64,000 nt of DNA, from assembly GCF_022009635.1 (NCBI RefSeq), contig NZ_CP091716.1, forward strand, positions 3,673,001 through 3,737,000, read 5' to 3'. This stretch comes from Variovorax paradoxus. GTDB taxonomy: Bacteria > Pseudomonadota > Gammaproteobacteria > Burkholderiales > Burkholderiaceae_C. The number at the start of each line of letters is the position of its first letter. Position 1 is the stretch's first letter. The position numbers and the translations under genes are program-made. The notes under the pieces are model-generated. The model worked only from the letters and a program-made list of their open reading frames with translations. It searched no databases and was not told the DNA's origin. This document shows, one piece after another, positions 34,943-47,575 of the stretch.

Positions 34943-34977
34943 TGTACAGCGATTTGTTCGCGTCCTGTACAGCGATT
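34943..34977. repeat. direct repeat TGTACAGCGATT upstream of icd
   Basis: Identical 12-base copies at 34943-34954 and 34966-34977, 23 bp start to start (about two helical turns), 69 to 103 bp before the icd ATG. The first copy abuts a TAAAAT. The layout fits a pair of regulator-binding sites. Confidence 0.65.
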
Positions 34978-35045
34978 CCTCGCGGCTGTCTGAATTCGCT
35001 GACACTCGTCAAAATTACGCCACTCCCCCGGAGCCCAACCCCCTC

Positions 35046-36305
<1,260 letters not shown>

Positions 36306-36350
36306 TTGCGCAAGTGCGCTGTTCGGTGCTTCGCAGGCATCGAGTGATCG

Positions 36351-36387
36351 AACCCTTGGATTTCGAAAGAAATTCGAGGGTTTTTTT
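36351..36387 (+). terminator. intrinsic terminator of icd
   Basis: A 14-bp stem (AACCCTTGGATTTC with GAAATTCGAGGGTT, two G-T pairs) closed by a GAAA loop, then seven Ts. Confidence 0.93.
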
Positions 36388-36516
36388 CTTTGCGACAGCG
36401 TTCTTATGCGATTTTTGTACTGTCGCGCACGGCACAACCCCCTTGATTTGTCGAATACGCGCCACCAAGTCTTCATGCGCCGGCACGGCGCTTGCACGCT
36501 CTATAGAATCTTTTTC

Positions 36517-36876
36517 ATGGCAACGAGAATTCCCAAGACTCCCACCACCCCGCCGGCCCAGAAACCGGCCGGGGATGACGGAGATTCGGTCGTCCTGGAG
36601 CGCCGGCCGCAGAAAACTGCGCCGCCCCAGATGTACCAGGTAGTGATGCTGAACGACGACTACACCCCCATGGAGTTCGTGATCGTCGTGCTGCAGGAGT
36701 ACTTCAGCAAGGATCGCGAAACCGCGACCCAGATCATGCTCAAGATCCACCTCGATGGCCGCGGCGTCTGTGGGGTCTATTCCCGCGACATGGCGGCCAC
36801 CAAGGTCAACCAGGTGATGGAAGCAGCCCAGCAGGCAGGGCATCCGCTGCAATGCGTCAGCGAACCTGTTGCGTGA
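36517..36876 (+). CDS. clpS: ClpS, N-degron adaptor of ClpAP
   Basis: Delivers N-end-rule substrates to ClpA. The flexible N-terminal tail (residues 1-35) precedes the domain with [20 protein letters not shown], where NDD forms the N-degron pocket, and [19 protein letters not shown]. It is 119 aa. TATAGAAT lies 10 bases before the start region, a possible -10. clpA follows 67 bp later. Confidence 0.96.
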   Translation: MATRIPKTPTTPPAQKPAGDDGDSVVLERRPQKTAPPQMYQVVMLNDDYTPMEFVIVVLQEYFSKDRETATQIMLKIHLDGRGVCGVYSRDMAATKVNQVMEAAQQAGHPLQCVSEPVA

Positions 36877-36943
36877 ACCTGTTGAATTGCGCAAGCTCCA
36901 ACCCATCTGAGAACTTATTTACAGCAAGGCAAAAGGAAATCAC

Positions 36944-39265
<2,322 letters not shown>

Positions 39266-39313
39266 GAAACCAACCAGGCAATCCGTGGCCGACGAGGCCA
39301 CGGAACAGCCTCC

Positions 39314-39350
39314 AAAGGCCGGTAGCATCGCGCTGCCGGCCTTTTTCTTT
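39314..39350 (+). terminator. strong intrinsic terminator of clpS-clpA
   Basis: A 13-bp stem (AAAGGCCGGTAGC with GCTGCCGGCCTTT, one G-T pair) and 5-base loop, then a T-rich run. It falls inside the longest frame of the next gene and argues for a later start there. Confidence 0.93.
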
Positions 39351-39392
39351 GGGTCGGCCGAACCGCACCGCCGCCTCAACCCTTTTTTCGCC

Positions 39393-40838
39393 TTGATCCT
39401 CCCCGAACTCAGCCACGAATGGAAAACCGGCCTCTCCCTGGCGTGGAGCGGCTACATCGCCGTGCTGTCGGTCTGGATCGTGATGCAGAAGCGCGCGCCG
39501 GTGTCCACCATGAGCTGGATCCTGTCGCTGGCGCTGCTGCCGTTCGCGGGCTTCGTCGTCTACTACTTCCTCGGGCCGCAGCGCCTGCGCAAGCAGCGGC
39601 TCAAGCGGCTGCGCAGCCGCGCCGGCGCCTCCGCCCAGGCCGACGTGGCCCGGCTGCGCGACGCGGCGCAGAACGCGCCGCCGGCCCTGCAGCAGATGGC
39701 GAGGCTGGGCATGGCCACCTGCGGCCTGCCGGTGTCGAGCGCGCTCGGCGTCGAGCTGCTCTCGGGCGGGGCGCGCACCTTCGATGCGATCTTCGATGCC
39801 GTGCGCGCGGCGCGGGATCACATCCACCTCGAGTACTACATCTTCGAGCCCGACAGGATCGGCACCGCGCTTCGCGACCTGCTTGTCGAACGCGCGAAGG
39901 AGGGCGTCACGGTACGCCTGCTGATCGATGCACTCGGCTCCAAGCGTATCGGCCGCAAGTTCATGGCGCCGCTGCACGAGGCCGGCGTGCAGGTGGCGCT
40001 GTTCCACGACACCAAGATCGGCCGCCGCCTGCGCCCGGTGACCAACTACCGCACCCACCGCAAGATCGTGGTGTGCGATGGGCGCGTCGGCTTCACGGGC
40101 GGCGTGAACATCACCGACGAGGAAGACAAGCGCACCAACCCCGACGCCTACCACGACGTGCACCTGCGCATCGAAGGCAGCGCGGTGCGCTGGCTGCAGA
40201 CCACCTTTCTCGAGGATTGGACCTACGCCACCGGCGAAGACCCGCGCGGCATGGACGCCGGCCTCGATGCGATGCTCCCGCTGCTCGAGGCGGGCAGCAT
40301 CCCGGTGCAGATCGTCACCAGCGGCCCCGACAACGCGCTCGAAGCCATCCACCGCATGCACGTGGAAGCCATCCATTCGGCCACGCACCGGGCCTGGCTG
40401 ACCACGCCGTACTTCGTGCCCGGCGAGCCCGCGCTCATGGCGCTCACCAGCGCCGCACTGCGCGGCGTCGATGTGCGCCTGCTGGTGCCGCGCCGCAGCG
40501 ACTCGGCCATCGTGAGCGCCGCCGCGCGCTCGTATTTCGACGAGCTGATCGCCGCCGGCGTGAAGGTGTGGGAATACAGGGCCCGCATGCTGCACTCCAA
40601 GACCTTGGTGGTCGACGACCATTGCGCGATGATCGGCACCGCGAATTTCGACAACCGCAGCTTCCGGCTCAACTTCGAGGTCTGCGCCGTGGTCTATGGT
40701 CCGGCGCTGGCCGGCCCGCTGGCGGCGCAGTTCGAGACGGACCTGCACAGTTCCGGCGCGGTGCGCGCCAATCGGCGCCAGAGTTTCTGGCGCCGTCTCG
40801 GCGATGCGATCGCGCGCCTGTTTTCACCCTTGCTCTGA
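39393..40838 (+). CDS. cls: cardiolipin synthase
   Basis: Phospholipase D-type enzyme joining two phosphatidylglycerols (or related donors). Two N-terminal membrane helices (TGLSLAWSGYIAVLSVWIVM and SWILSLALLPFAGFVVYYFL) precede two HKD motifs: HRKIVVCDGRVGFTGGVNI and HSKTLVVDDHCAMIGTANFD. The frame is open from GTG 39285, but the clpA terminator lies within that stretch. TTG 39393, just before LPELSHEWKTG, is therefore preferred (481 aa). The stop is followed at once by the sbcB ATG. Confidence 0.93.
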   Translation: MILPELSHEWKTGLSLAWSGYIAVLSVWIVMQKRAPVSTMSWILSLALLPFAGFVVYYFLGPQRLRKQRLKRLRSRAGASAQADVARLRDAAQNAPPALQQMARLGMATCGLPVSSALGVELLSGGARTFDAIFDAVRAARDHIHLEYYIFEPDRIGTALRDLLVERAKEGVTVRLLIDALGSKRIGRKFMAPLHEAGVQVALFHDTKIGRRLRPVTNYRTHRKIVVCDGRVGFTGGVNITDEEDKRTNPDAYHDVHLRIEGSAVRWLQTTFLEDWTYATGEDPRGMDAGLDAMLPLLEAGSIPVQIVTSGPDNALEAIHRMHVEAIHSATHRAWLTTPYFVPGEPALMALTSAALRGVDVRLLVPRRSDSAIVSAAARSYFDELIAAGVKVWEYRARMLHSKTLVVDDHCAMIGTANFDNRSFRLNFEVCAVVYGPALAGPLAAQFETDLHSSGAVRANRRQSFWRRLGDAIARLFSPLL

Positions 40839-42278
40839 ATGAACCACACCTTTCTCTGGCACGACTACGAAACCTTCGGCGCGGTGCCGCGCCGCGACCG
40901 CCCCTCGCAGTTCGCGGCCATCCGCACCGATGCCGAGCTCAACGAAGTCGGCGAGCCGCTGATGATCTATTGCAAGCCCGCGCCGGACTACCTGCCCAGC
41001 CCCGAGGCCTGCCTGATCACCGGCATCACGCCGCAGGTGTGCCTGGAGCGCGGCATTCCCGAGCATGAATTCGCCGCGCACATCGAGCAGGCGTTCTCGC
41101 AGCCCGGCACCATCGGCGTCGGCTACAACACCATCCGCTTCGACGACGAAGTCACGCGCTTCCTGTTCTGGCGCAACCTGATCGACCCCTACGCGCGCGA
41201 ATGGCAGAACGACTGCGGGCGCTGGGACCTGCTCGACGTGGTGCGCCTGACCTACGCCCTGCGCCCCGACGGCATCCAGTGGCCGAAGAAGGAGGACGGC
41301 AAGCCCAGCTTCAAGCTCGAAGACCTGGCCCGCGCCAACGGCCTGCTGCACGAGTCGGCGCACGACGCGCTCTCCGACGTGCGCGCCACCATCGCGCTGG
41401 CCCGCCTGATCCGCGACAAGCAGCCCAAGCTGTTCGACTTCGCCTTCGGCCTGCACAAGAAAGATCGCGTGGCCGTCGAACTGGGCCTGCCCGCCATGCG
41501 CGAGACCGCCAAGCCCTTCCTGCACGTCTCTGGCATGTTCCCGGTCGAGCGCGGCTGCCTGGCCGTGATGTGGCCGCTGGCCAGCCATCCCACCAACAAG
41601 AACGAGCTGCTGGCCTGGGACCTGGCCCATGACCCGAGCGAGCTGCGCGACATCGACGCCGACACGCTGCGCCTGCGCCTCTTTACCCGCACGGCCGACC
41701 TGCCCGAGGGCGTGACGCGCATTCCCGTCAAGGGCATCCATCTGAACAAGTCGCCGATGGTGGTTGGCAACCTGCGCACGCTGGCGCCTGCCATGGCCGA
41801 GCGCTGGGGCGTCGACCTCGACACCGCCATGCGCCACGCCGCCATTGCGCGCGACCTGCCCGACATGAGCGCGATCTGGTCGAAGGTCTACGCTCGCCCG
41901 AAGGAAGAAACGCCCGACGTCGACGAAGACCTCTACGGCGGCTTCGTCGGCAATGCCGACCGCCGCCGCCTCAACCAGCTGCGCGGCCTGTCGCCCGAGG
42001 AGTTGGCCAAGGACCGCACCGGTTTCGATGACGGTCGGCTCGACGAGATCCTGTTCCGCTACCGCGCGCGCAACTGGCCCGAGCTGCTGAGCGAGGAAGA
42101 GAACGAACGCTGGGAAGCGCTGCGCGTGGCCCGGCTGTTCAAGGGCGAGGGCGGCGCACGCACCATCGAGGCCCTCTTCAGCGAGGTCGACGCGCTGTCC
42201 GAGAACGCGGACGAGCGCGGCGAAGAGATCCTCGGCGCCCTCTACGAGTACGCCGAGGCCATCGCGCCGGAAGCCTGA
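40839..42278 (+). CDS. sbcB: exodeoxyribonuclease I
   Basis: 3'-5' single-strand DNA exonuclease used in recombination and mismatch repair. The 479-aa protein starts with the DEDD exonuclease motif [20 protein letters not shown], continues with SHDAL-like [20 protein letters not shown], and has the ExoI-type SH3-like and helical C-terminal parts. Zero bases separate it from cls, so it is on the same transcript. Confidence 0.95.
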   Translation: MNHTFLWHDYETFGAVPRRDRPSQFAAIRTDAELNEVGEPLMIYCKPAPDYLPSPEACLITGITPQVCLERGIPEHEFAAHIEQAFSQPGTIGVGYNTIRFDDEVTRFLFWRNLIDPYAREWQNDCGRWDLLDVVRLTYALRPDGIQWPKKEDGKPSFKLEDLARANGLLHESAHDALSDVRATIALARLIRDKQPKLFDFAFGLHKKDRVAVELGLPAMRETAKPFLHVSGMFPVERGCLAVMWPLASHPTNKNELLAWDLAHDPSELRDIDADTLRLRLFTRTADLPEGVTRIPVKGIHLNKSPMVVGNLRTLAPAMAERWGVDLDTAMRHAAIARDLPDMSAIWSKVYARPKEETPDVDEDLYGGFVGNADRRRLNQLRGLSPEELAKDRTGFDDGRLDEILFRYRARNWPELLSEEENERWEALRVARLFKGEGGARTIEALFSEVDALSENADERGEEILGALYEYAEAIAPEA

Positions 42279-42295
42279 AACCCAACGGGCCGGCC

Positions 42296-43048
42296 ATGTC
42301 CATGATCCTGACCGTCACCCCCGAACTTTCCCCGGCGCTCGAATCGCACGGCCTGTTCATCGCGCCCGGCGTGGTGCTGTCACTGCCTTTCCGGCACGAG
42401 ACACCGGTGCGTCTCTGGCCGGCGGTCGGCCTGTATGGGGTGTCGGTGGGCGCCTATTCCTATGTCTCGCCCCAGGTCCAGCTGCATCAGCTGCGGATAG
42501 GGCGCTACTGCTCGATAGGCGACAACCTGAACCTGCTGAGCCAGCATCCGACGGCGTGGCTCACGGCGCATCCGTTCTCGCATCAGCACATCTTTCCGGA
42601 GCCGTACCGCAACGAGGCCATCGACCCGTTTCCGCAGCTGGAGCCCACGGTGATCGGCAACGACGTATGGATCGGCTCCAAGGTGAGCCTCAAGAGCGGC
42701 GTGACCATCGGCGACGGCGCGCTCATCGGCGCGGGTGCGGTGGTCACGAAAGACGTGCCGCCGTTCGCCATCGTGGGCGGCGTACCTGCGCGAGTGATCC
42801 GGCGGCGATTTCCCGATGCGCTCATCGAACGCATCCAGGCCTGCCCCTGGTGGGATTGGGACCTGCGCAAGCTGCCGCTCGACTGGCGGCATCCGGAGGC
42901 CGCCCAGGCAACGCTGGAGGCAGCGGTGGCCGAAGGTCGCGTCTCGAAGTGGGAGCCCGGCTGGCGCCAGCTCGAATTCGGCACGCCTGTCGAAGAAGGG
43001 CAGAGCGCGCCGCTGGTCTTCCGGCACCTGCCTGCGACGCCTGGCTGA
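42296..43048 (+). CDS. CatB-related O-acetyltransferase (hexapeptide, XAT-like)
   Basis: A 250-aa left-handed beta-helix acetyltransferase. [20 protein letters not shown] and [20 protein letters not shown], followed by [20 protein letters not shown], match xenobiotic/antibiotic or sugar O-acetyltransferases. The catalytic His is probably in FSHQHIF. The substrate is unknown; a chloramphenicol or streptogramin role cannot be claimed without tests. Confidence 0.85.
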   Translation: MSMILTVTPELSPALESHGLFIAPGVVLSLPFRHETPVRLWPAVGLYGVSVGAYSYVSPQVQLHQLRIGRYCSIGDNLNLLSQHPTAWLTAHPFSHQHIFPEPYRNEAIDPFPQLEPTVIGNDVWIGSKVSLKSGVTIGDGALIGAGAVVTKDVPPFAIVGGVPARVIRRRFPDALIERIQACPWWDWDLRKLPLDWRHPEAAQATLEAAVAEGRVSKWEPGWRQLEFGTPVEEGQSAPLVFRHLPATPG

Positions 43049-43060
43049 ACAGGAGGCTGC

Positions 43061-43666
43061 ATGACGACAAGCAACAACGCCGGGGCGCACGGCGGCATCG
43101 TCCGGCGCCTGGACGCGTCCGATGCGGCTGCCTACCGCGCGGTGATGCTCGAGGCCTACGCCATGCATTCCAGCGCATTCACTTCCACGGTTCAGGAGCG
43201 TGAGGGCCTGCCGCTGCGCTGGTGGGAAGAGCGCCTCGGCGTCACCGCTGATGCAGCGGAGGCCAGCGTGGTCTACGGTGCGTTCGACGACACCGGCGTG
43301 TTGGTCGGTGCGGCGGGGCTGTCCTTCGGCGCGCGCCAACGGGAGCGGCACAAGGCCACGCTGTTCGGCATGACGGTGGCCGCGTCGGCACGCCGCTCGG
43401 GCTTCGGCCGCCGGCTGGTGCTGGCATTGCTCGACCACGCGCGGGCGCGCGGCGGCCTGCGGCTGGTGCAGCTCACCGTCACCGAAGGCAACGCCTCGGC
43501 GCAAAAGCTTTATGAAGACTGCGGCTTTCGCAGCTTCGGCCTGGAGCCGTTGGCCATCGACGTCGATGGCGAATTGCTGGGCAAGGTCCACATGTGGTGC
43601 GACCTCGAGTCGCCCGATTCAGCGCGTCCGCCGGTCGACCGAGGCGATGAAGGCGTCCACCGCTGA
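43061..43666 (+). CDS. GNAT-family N-acetyltransferase
   Basis: A 201-aa acetyltransferase with GMTVAASARRSGFGRRLVLA as the acetyl-CoA loop and VTEGNASAQKLYEDCGFRSF as motif B. It follows the XAT-like gene by 12 bp. The last 16 codons overlap the opposite-strand esterase gene (43619-43666). Substrate unknown. Confidence 0.84.
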   Translation: MTTSNNAGAHGGIVRRLDASDAAAYRAVMLEAYAMHSSAFTSTVQEREGLPLRWWEERLGVTADAAEASVVYGAFDDTGVLVGAAGLSFGARQRERHKATLFGMTVAASARRSGFGRRLVLALLDHARARGGLRLVQLTVTEGNASAQKLYEDCGFRSFGLEPLAIDVDGELLGKVHMWCDLESPDSARPPVDRGDEGVHR

Positions 43667-44464
43667 GGTGTAGGCGCCGGGCAGGCCGAGTTCGGCGTTG
43701 ATCTGCGCATGCGACAGGTCTTCGGGCACCACCTGTGCCCGCCCGCCCGTTCCGGTGACGCGGGCTGCGAATTGATCGGCCTGCGCGCACGAACCGTCGC
43801 GACGCTGCGTCGAGCACACCAGCAGCATCGGCGGCGCGCCGGGTGCCAGCGCATCGGTCGGCGACACGCTGCGCCAGAACGCCGGGTCGCTGCCGAACAC
43901 GCGGTCGTAGAAGGGCAGGTGGCGCCGCTGCATCAGCGCCGCGGTATCGAGCGCGGCGCTGTCGAGCGCGATCGCACCCAGCCATGGCCGGGCGCCTTGC
44001 TGCCGTGCGATGTCGGGCGAGGCGCTCAGCAGCGCGACCAGGTGCGCGCCCGCCGAATGCCCCATGAGCACGATCCGGCCCGCGTCCGCGCCCCATGACG
44101 CCGCGCCGGCCTGGACCGCGGCCAGCGCACGCGCCACGTCCTGCGCCTGCTGCATCACATCGACTTGAGGCACGAAACGGTAGCCCACCGACACCAGGAT
44201 GAAGCCCTGTGCACGCACCCAGTGATCGACCTTGAGGTCGATCACCGAGGCGGCGTCCTTCTTGCCGAACATCCAGGCGCCGCCGTGGACCATCACCAGC
44301 ACCGGCGCGCCGTGAGCATCGGGCGGCAGGTAGACGTCCATGCGCTGCGCCGCATCGGGGCCGTAGGGCAGGTCGGCAAGCCGGCGCACGTCCGGCTGCG
44401 CCATCGCGGGAAAAAGCACCAACGCCAGCAGGCACGCGAGGCCGAATTGCAGAAGGCGCTTCAT
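43619..44464 (-). CDS. secreted alpha/beta hydrolase (esterase/lipase)
   Basis: A 281-aa protein with a Sec signal peptide (about residues 1-22, MKRLLQFGLACLLALVLFPA) and an esterase domain: oxyanion motif MVHGGAWMFGKKD, nucleophile elbow LMGHSAGAHLVALL (Ser), and a late acidic-His pair (EDLSHAQINAEL). It resembles arylformamidase/BD-FAE-like esterases. Substrate unknown. It converges on the GNAT gene with a 48-base overlap. Confidence 0.85.
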   Translation of the reverse strand: MKRLLQFGLACLLALVLFPAMAQPDVRRLADLPYGPDAAQRMDVYLPPDAHGAPVLVMVHGGAWMFGKKDAASVIDLKVDHWVRAQGFILVSVGYRFVPQVDVMQQAQDVARALAAVQAGAASWGADAGRIVLMGHSAGAHLVALLSASPDIARQQGARPWLGAIALDSAALDTAALMQRRHLPFYDRVFGSDPAFWRSVSPTDALAPGAPPMLLVCSTQRRDGSCAQADQFAARVTGTGGRAQVVPEDLSHAQINAELGLPGAYTSAVDAFIASVDRRTR

Positions 44465-44478
44465 GGCAAGGCTCCTGT

Positions 44479-45759
44479 TCAGGCCTTGGGGATCATCCAG
44501 CCTGTCTCGCCCGCGCGGCCGGGCAGGTGCAGCGTGGCGGTGGCGGCTGGCGTCTGCGCCAGCAGCCGTCCCTTGCGGAAGACCTTGAGCCGCGTCGCGC
44601 GCAGGCGGATCGCCTCGACCGGGTCACGAGCCTGCAGCAGCACGAAGCTCGCGTCGCAGCCGGCCTCGATGCCGTAGCCCTGCAGGTGCATCACGCGCGC
44701 GGCATTCGTCGTCACGGCCTCGAAGCACTGGCGGATGCCCGCCTGGCTGGTCATCTGCGCCACGTGCAGGCCCATGTGCGCCACTTCGAGCATGTCGCCC
44801 GAACCCATGCCGTACCACGGGTCCATCACGCAGTCGTGCCCGAACGCGACGTTGACGCCGGCGGCCATCAGCTCCGGCACGCGCGTCATGCCCCGGCGCT
44901 TGGGATAGGTGTCGTGGCGGCCCTGCAGCGTGATGTTGATCAGCGGGTTGGAGATGACCGCCACGCCGCTCTGCGCGATCAGCGGCAGCAGCTTGCTCAC
45001 GTAGTAGTTGTCCATGGAATGCATCGAGGTGCAATGCGAGCCCGTCACGCGGCCATGCATGCCCAGCCGCTGCGCCTCGAAGGCCAGCGTCTCGATGTGG
45101 CGCGACAGCGGGTCGTCCGATTCGTCGCAATGCATGTCGACCAGCTTGCCGCGCTCGGCCGCCATTTCGCACAGCAGCTTCACGCTGGCGGCGCCGTCGG
45201 CCATGGTGCGCTCGAAGTGCGGAATGCCGCCGACCACGTCCACGCCCTTGTCGAGCGCGCGCTCCAGGTTCTCGACGCCGCCGGGCGAGCGCAGCACGCC
45301 GTCCTGCGGGAACGCGACCAGTTGCAGGTCGAGGTAGGGCGCCACCTTGCGCTTGACTTCCAGCAGCGCGTCGACCGCAAGCAGGCTCGGATCGCTGGTG
45401 TCCACGTGCGAGCGCACCGCCAGCAGCCCCTTGGCCACGGCCCAGTCGCAATAGGCCAGCGCGCGCTCGATGAGCGCCTCCGCCGTGAGCAGCGGCTTCA
45501 GCTCGCCCCACAGCGCGATGCCTTCGAGCAGCGTGCCGCTCTGGTTGACGCGCGGCAGGCCGTAGCTCAGCGTGGCGTCCATGTGGAAATGCGGATCGAC
45601 GAAATGCGGCGAGAGCAGCATGCCCTGCGCGTCGAGCTTTTCGTGCGCCGGCGCGTCCAGGCCCTCGGCGACTTCGGCGATGCGGCCGTCCTGCACGGCG
45701 ATCGACATGCCGGTGCGGCCGTCGGGGAGGGTGGCGTTGGTGATGAGGAGGTCGAGCAT
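44479..45759 (-). CDS. codA: cytosine deaminase-like amidohydrolase
   Basis: A 426-aa metal-dependent amidohydrolase. VDPHFHMDAT gives the first metal ligands, VDMHCDESDDPLSRHIETLA the His and catalytic Glu, TGSHCTSMHSM another His, and NVAFGHDCVMDPWYGMGSGD the metal Asp, all in the CodA arrangement including NPLINITLQGRHDTYPKRRG. One position differs from E. coli (HDC instead of HDD), so a related pyrimidine or triazine may be the true substrate. If it deaminates cytosine it would feed uracil to the salvage/catabolism genes at 57-60 kb. Confidence 0.78.
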   Translation of the reverse strand: MLDLLITNATLPDGRTGMSIAVQDGRIAEVAEGLDAPAHEKLDAQGMLLSPHFVDPHFHMDATLSYGLPRVNQSGTLLEGIALWGELKPLLTAEALIERALAYCDWAVAKGLLAVRSHVDTSDPSLLAVDALLEVKRKVAPYLDLQLVAFPQDGVLRSPGGVENLERALDKGVDVVGGIPHFERTMADGAASVKLLCEMAAERGKLVDMHCDESDDPLSRHIETLAFEAQRLGMHGRVTGSHCTSMHSMDNYYVSKLLPLIAQSGVAVISNPLINITLQGRHDTYPKRRGMTRVPELMAAGVNVAFGHDCVMDPWYGMGSGDMLEVAHMGLHVAQMTSQAGIRQCFEAVTTNAARVMHLQGYGIEAGCDASFVLLQARDPVEAIRLRATRLKVFRKGRLLAQTPAATATLHLPGRAGETGWMIPKA

Positions 45760-45843
45760 CGTTGGGGGTCTTGTGGGATCGGTTGGCCGCTATTTTCCGC
45801 CGCCACTCTCTCGAAGCACAGGCCGTGCCGTGAAAATCCCGCG

Positions 45844-46677
45844 ATGCCCCGCAAACCCGCGCCAAAGACCGACGCCGAAGGCGCCATGCCCGACCTCAGC
45901 GAGCGCGCCGACGGCCCCGCGCTCATCGCGCTGCGCGGCGCCGATGCGCCGGAGCACGAGTTCCGCCTGGGCACCCGCGAGTACGACTGGCACCGCCATC
46001 TGCGCGGCCAGGTCTTCTGCGTGGAAAGCGGCCTCGTCCACGTGCGCACCGCGCACGGCTCCTGGCTGCTGCCGCCGCACCGCGCGGGCTGGCTGCCGCC
46101 GGGCGAGTTGCACAAGGTCGGCATCAGCGGCGCGACGAGCGGATGGACCGTGCTGATCGCGCCAGCAGCCGCGGCGCAACTGCCCGAGCGGCCTTGCGTG
46201 ATCGGCATCAGCGAACTCATGCGCGCGCTGGTGCGCCGCGCCGTGACGTGGGGCGGCCACGACACGCTGGACGCCGAGCAGGAGCGCATGGCCGCCGTGC
46301 TGCTCGACGAAATGCGCCGTGCGCCGCACGAGCCGCTGCACCTGCCCATGCCGACCGATCGCCGGCTGCTGCGCATCGCGACCGCGATCTACGAGCAGCC
46401 CGAGAACAACCGCACGCTGGATGAATGGGCCCATTGGGCCGGCCTGTCGCCGCGCACGCTGAGCCGGCTGTTCCTCGCGGAGACGGCCGTGAGCTTCGCC
46501 AAGTGGCGGCAGCAGGCGCGGCTGGTGCATGCGCTGGAGCGGCTGGCGCGCGGCGAGGCTGTGGCGGACATCGCCGATGCGCTGGGCTATGCGACGCCGA
46601 GCAACTTCATCGCCATGTTCCGGCGCGCCTTCGGTGAATCGCCGGGGCGCTACTTCGCCGGACGCGGCGCGCAGTGA
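45844..46677 (+). CDS. AraC-family transcriptional regulator
   Basis: A 277-aa protein with an N-terminal cupin-like domain (residues 40-110; EYDWHRHLRGQVFCVESGLV) and two C-terminal helix-turn-helix units: TLDEWAHWAGLSPRTLSRLF and AVADIADALGYATPSNFIAM, then FRRAFGESPGRYF. It is divergent from the CodA-like gene across 84 bp and probably controls it. The end overlaps the opposite-strand unknown gene by 28 bases. Confidence 0.88.
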   Translation: MPRKPAPKTDAEGAMPDLSERADGPALIALRGADAPEHEFRLGTREYDWHRHLRGQVFCVESGLVHVRTAHGSWLLPPHRAGWLPPGELHKVGISGATSGWTVLIAPAAAAQLPERPCVIGISELMRALVRRAVTWGGHDTLDAEQERMAAVLLDEMRRAPHEPLHLPMPTDRRLLRIATAIYEQPENNRTLDEWAHWAGLSPRTLSRLFLAETAVSFAKWRQQARLVHALERLARGEAVADIADALGYATPSNFIAMFRRAFGESPGRYFAGRGAQ

Positions 46678-47102
46678 AGGTAGATATGGACGTTTTCGCC
46701 GCGATCGCGCGCGACGCCGATATCGCCCCATGGGAGCGCGACCGGCTGGCGCGGCACGCCGGCTGAAGCCAGCCAGCGCTCGTGGAAACGGTAGCGCTCG
46801 TCGGCGCTGGCGTAGAAGGCTTCGCTGTCCAGGTTGCGGTGGCGATGCGGCGTGAGCGTGAGGAAGATGCCGGTCAGCCGTTCATGCTCGAAGCGCAGGG
46901 TCAGCTCGACGGCATTGCGGTCGGCCGCCGTGCCGCTGGCGGTTGCGAACAGGCATTCGACTTGCCGACCCTCAACGTTCACTGACTGGTTGTTCTTCGA
47001 GAAGACGGGCGGGAGATCGTCGGCTTTGCAGCCCGCGTCGATGACGACACCGAAGGCTTCGAGCCGTCCATTCGCGGCATCGAGTGCCGGGGTGGGGGCC
47101 AT
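46650..47102 (-). CDS. hypothetical protein
   Basis: A 150-aa protein with no signal peptide and no domain I recognise. Three cysteines (AGCKADD, VECLFA, LHCAPR), an amphipathic LTLRFEHERLTGIFLTLTPH and an HRHRN cluster are visible. Codon use resembles the neighbours. It starts 9 bp after the 153-aa secreted protein gene, so both may end the nucleoside transporter transcript. Confidence 0.55.
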   Translation of the reverse strand: MAPTPALDAANGRLEAFGVVIDAGCKADDLPPVFSKNNQSVNVEGRQVECLFATASGTAADRNAVELTLRFEHERLTGIFLTLTPHRHRNLDSEAFYASADERYRFHERWLASAGVPRQPVALPWGDIGVARDRGENVHIYLHCAPRPAK

Positions 47103-47111
47103 GGGCTGCGT

Positions 47112-47573
47112 CTATCGCGTGCGCTGCGCCCGGAACAGGTACTGGCCCAGCTTCGGCCCGACCTCGATGGTCACGCGGCGCAGCTTGTCGTCATGCCCCG
47201 AGTCGGCCTTCGCCGTGACGACGATGCCGCGCGGCGTGGCGCGGCAGGTGAGTTCCGACAGGGAGATCTCCGCATGGTCGTTGTCGAGTTCGGCGATGGA
47301 CACCGTGTGCGCGGCCTGCAGGTGGCCGTCGGCGTCGCGCTTCATCCACTGCACGTAGAGGAAGGACTGCGCGAACTGCTCGGCGTGGATCACGCGGTAC
47401 ACGCCTTGGTGGTCGCTGTCCCAGGTGCCGCACAGCTGCACCCAGTTGACTGCGTCGGGCGTCTTGAAATTTTCGTAGCTGAGGTCGTTCCCCAGCGCAT
47501 GCACGCTGCTGCCGCCGCACACGGCCAGCAGGGCGGCGATCAGCCTGGCTCGAATGGTCGATAGCGCGTTCAT
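47112..47573 (-). CDS. secreted hypothetical protein
   Basis: A 153-aa protein with a likely Sec signal peptide (about residues 1-26, LIAALLAVCGGSSVHA) and a mature region with two cysteines (VQLCGTWDS, SELTCRATP) that could pair. No recognised domain. It lies 2 bp after the second permease gene and is probably in the same operon, so a periplasmic role linked to nucleoside uptake is possible but unproven. Confidence 0.6.
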   Translation of the reverse strand: MNALSTIRARLIAALLAVCGGSSVHALGNDLSYENFKTPDAVNWVQLCGTWDSDHQGVYRVIHAEQFAQSFLYVQWMKRDADGHLQAAHTVSIAELDNDHAEISLSELTCRATPRGIVVTAKADSGHDDKLRRVTIEVGPKLGQYLFRAQRTR

Positions 47574-47575
47574 CG

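Noticed and set aside
34909..34943. TTGACA and TAAAAT before icd as a classical promoter
   Set aside because: The spacing is 23 bases, too long for sigma-70. Only the repeat was kept as a finding.
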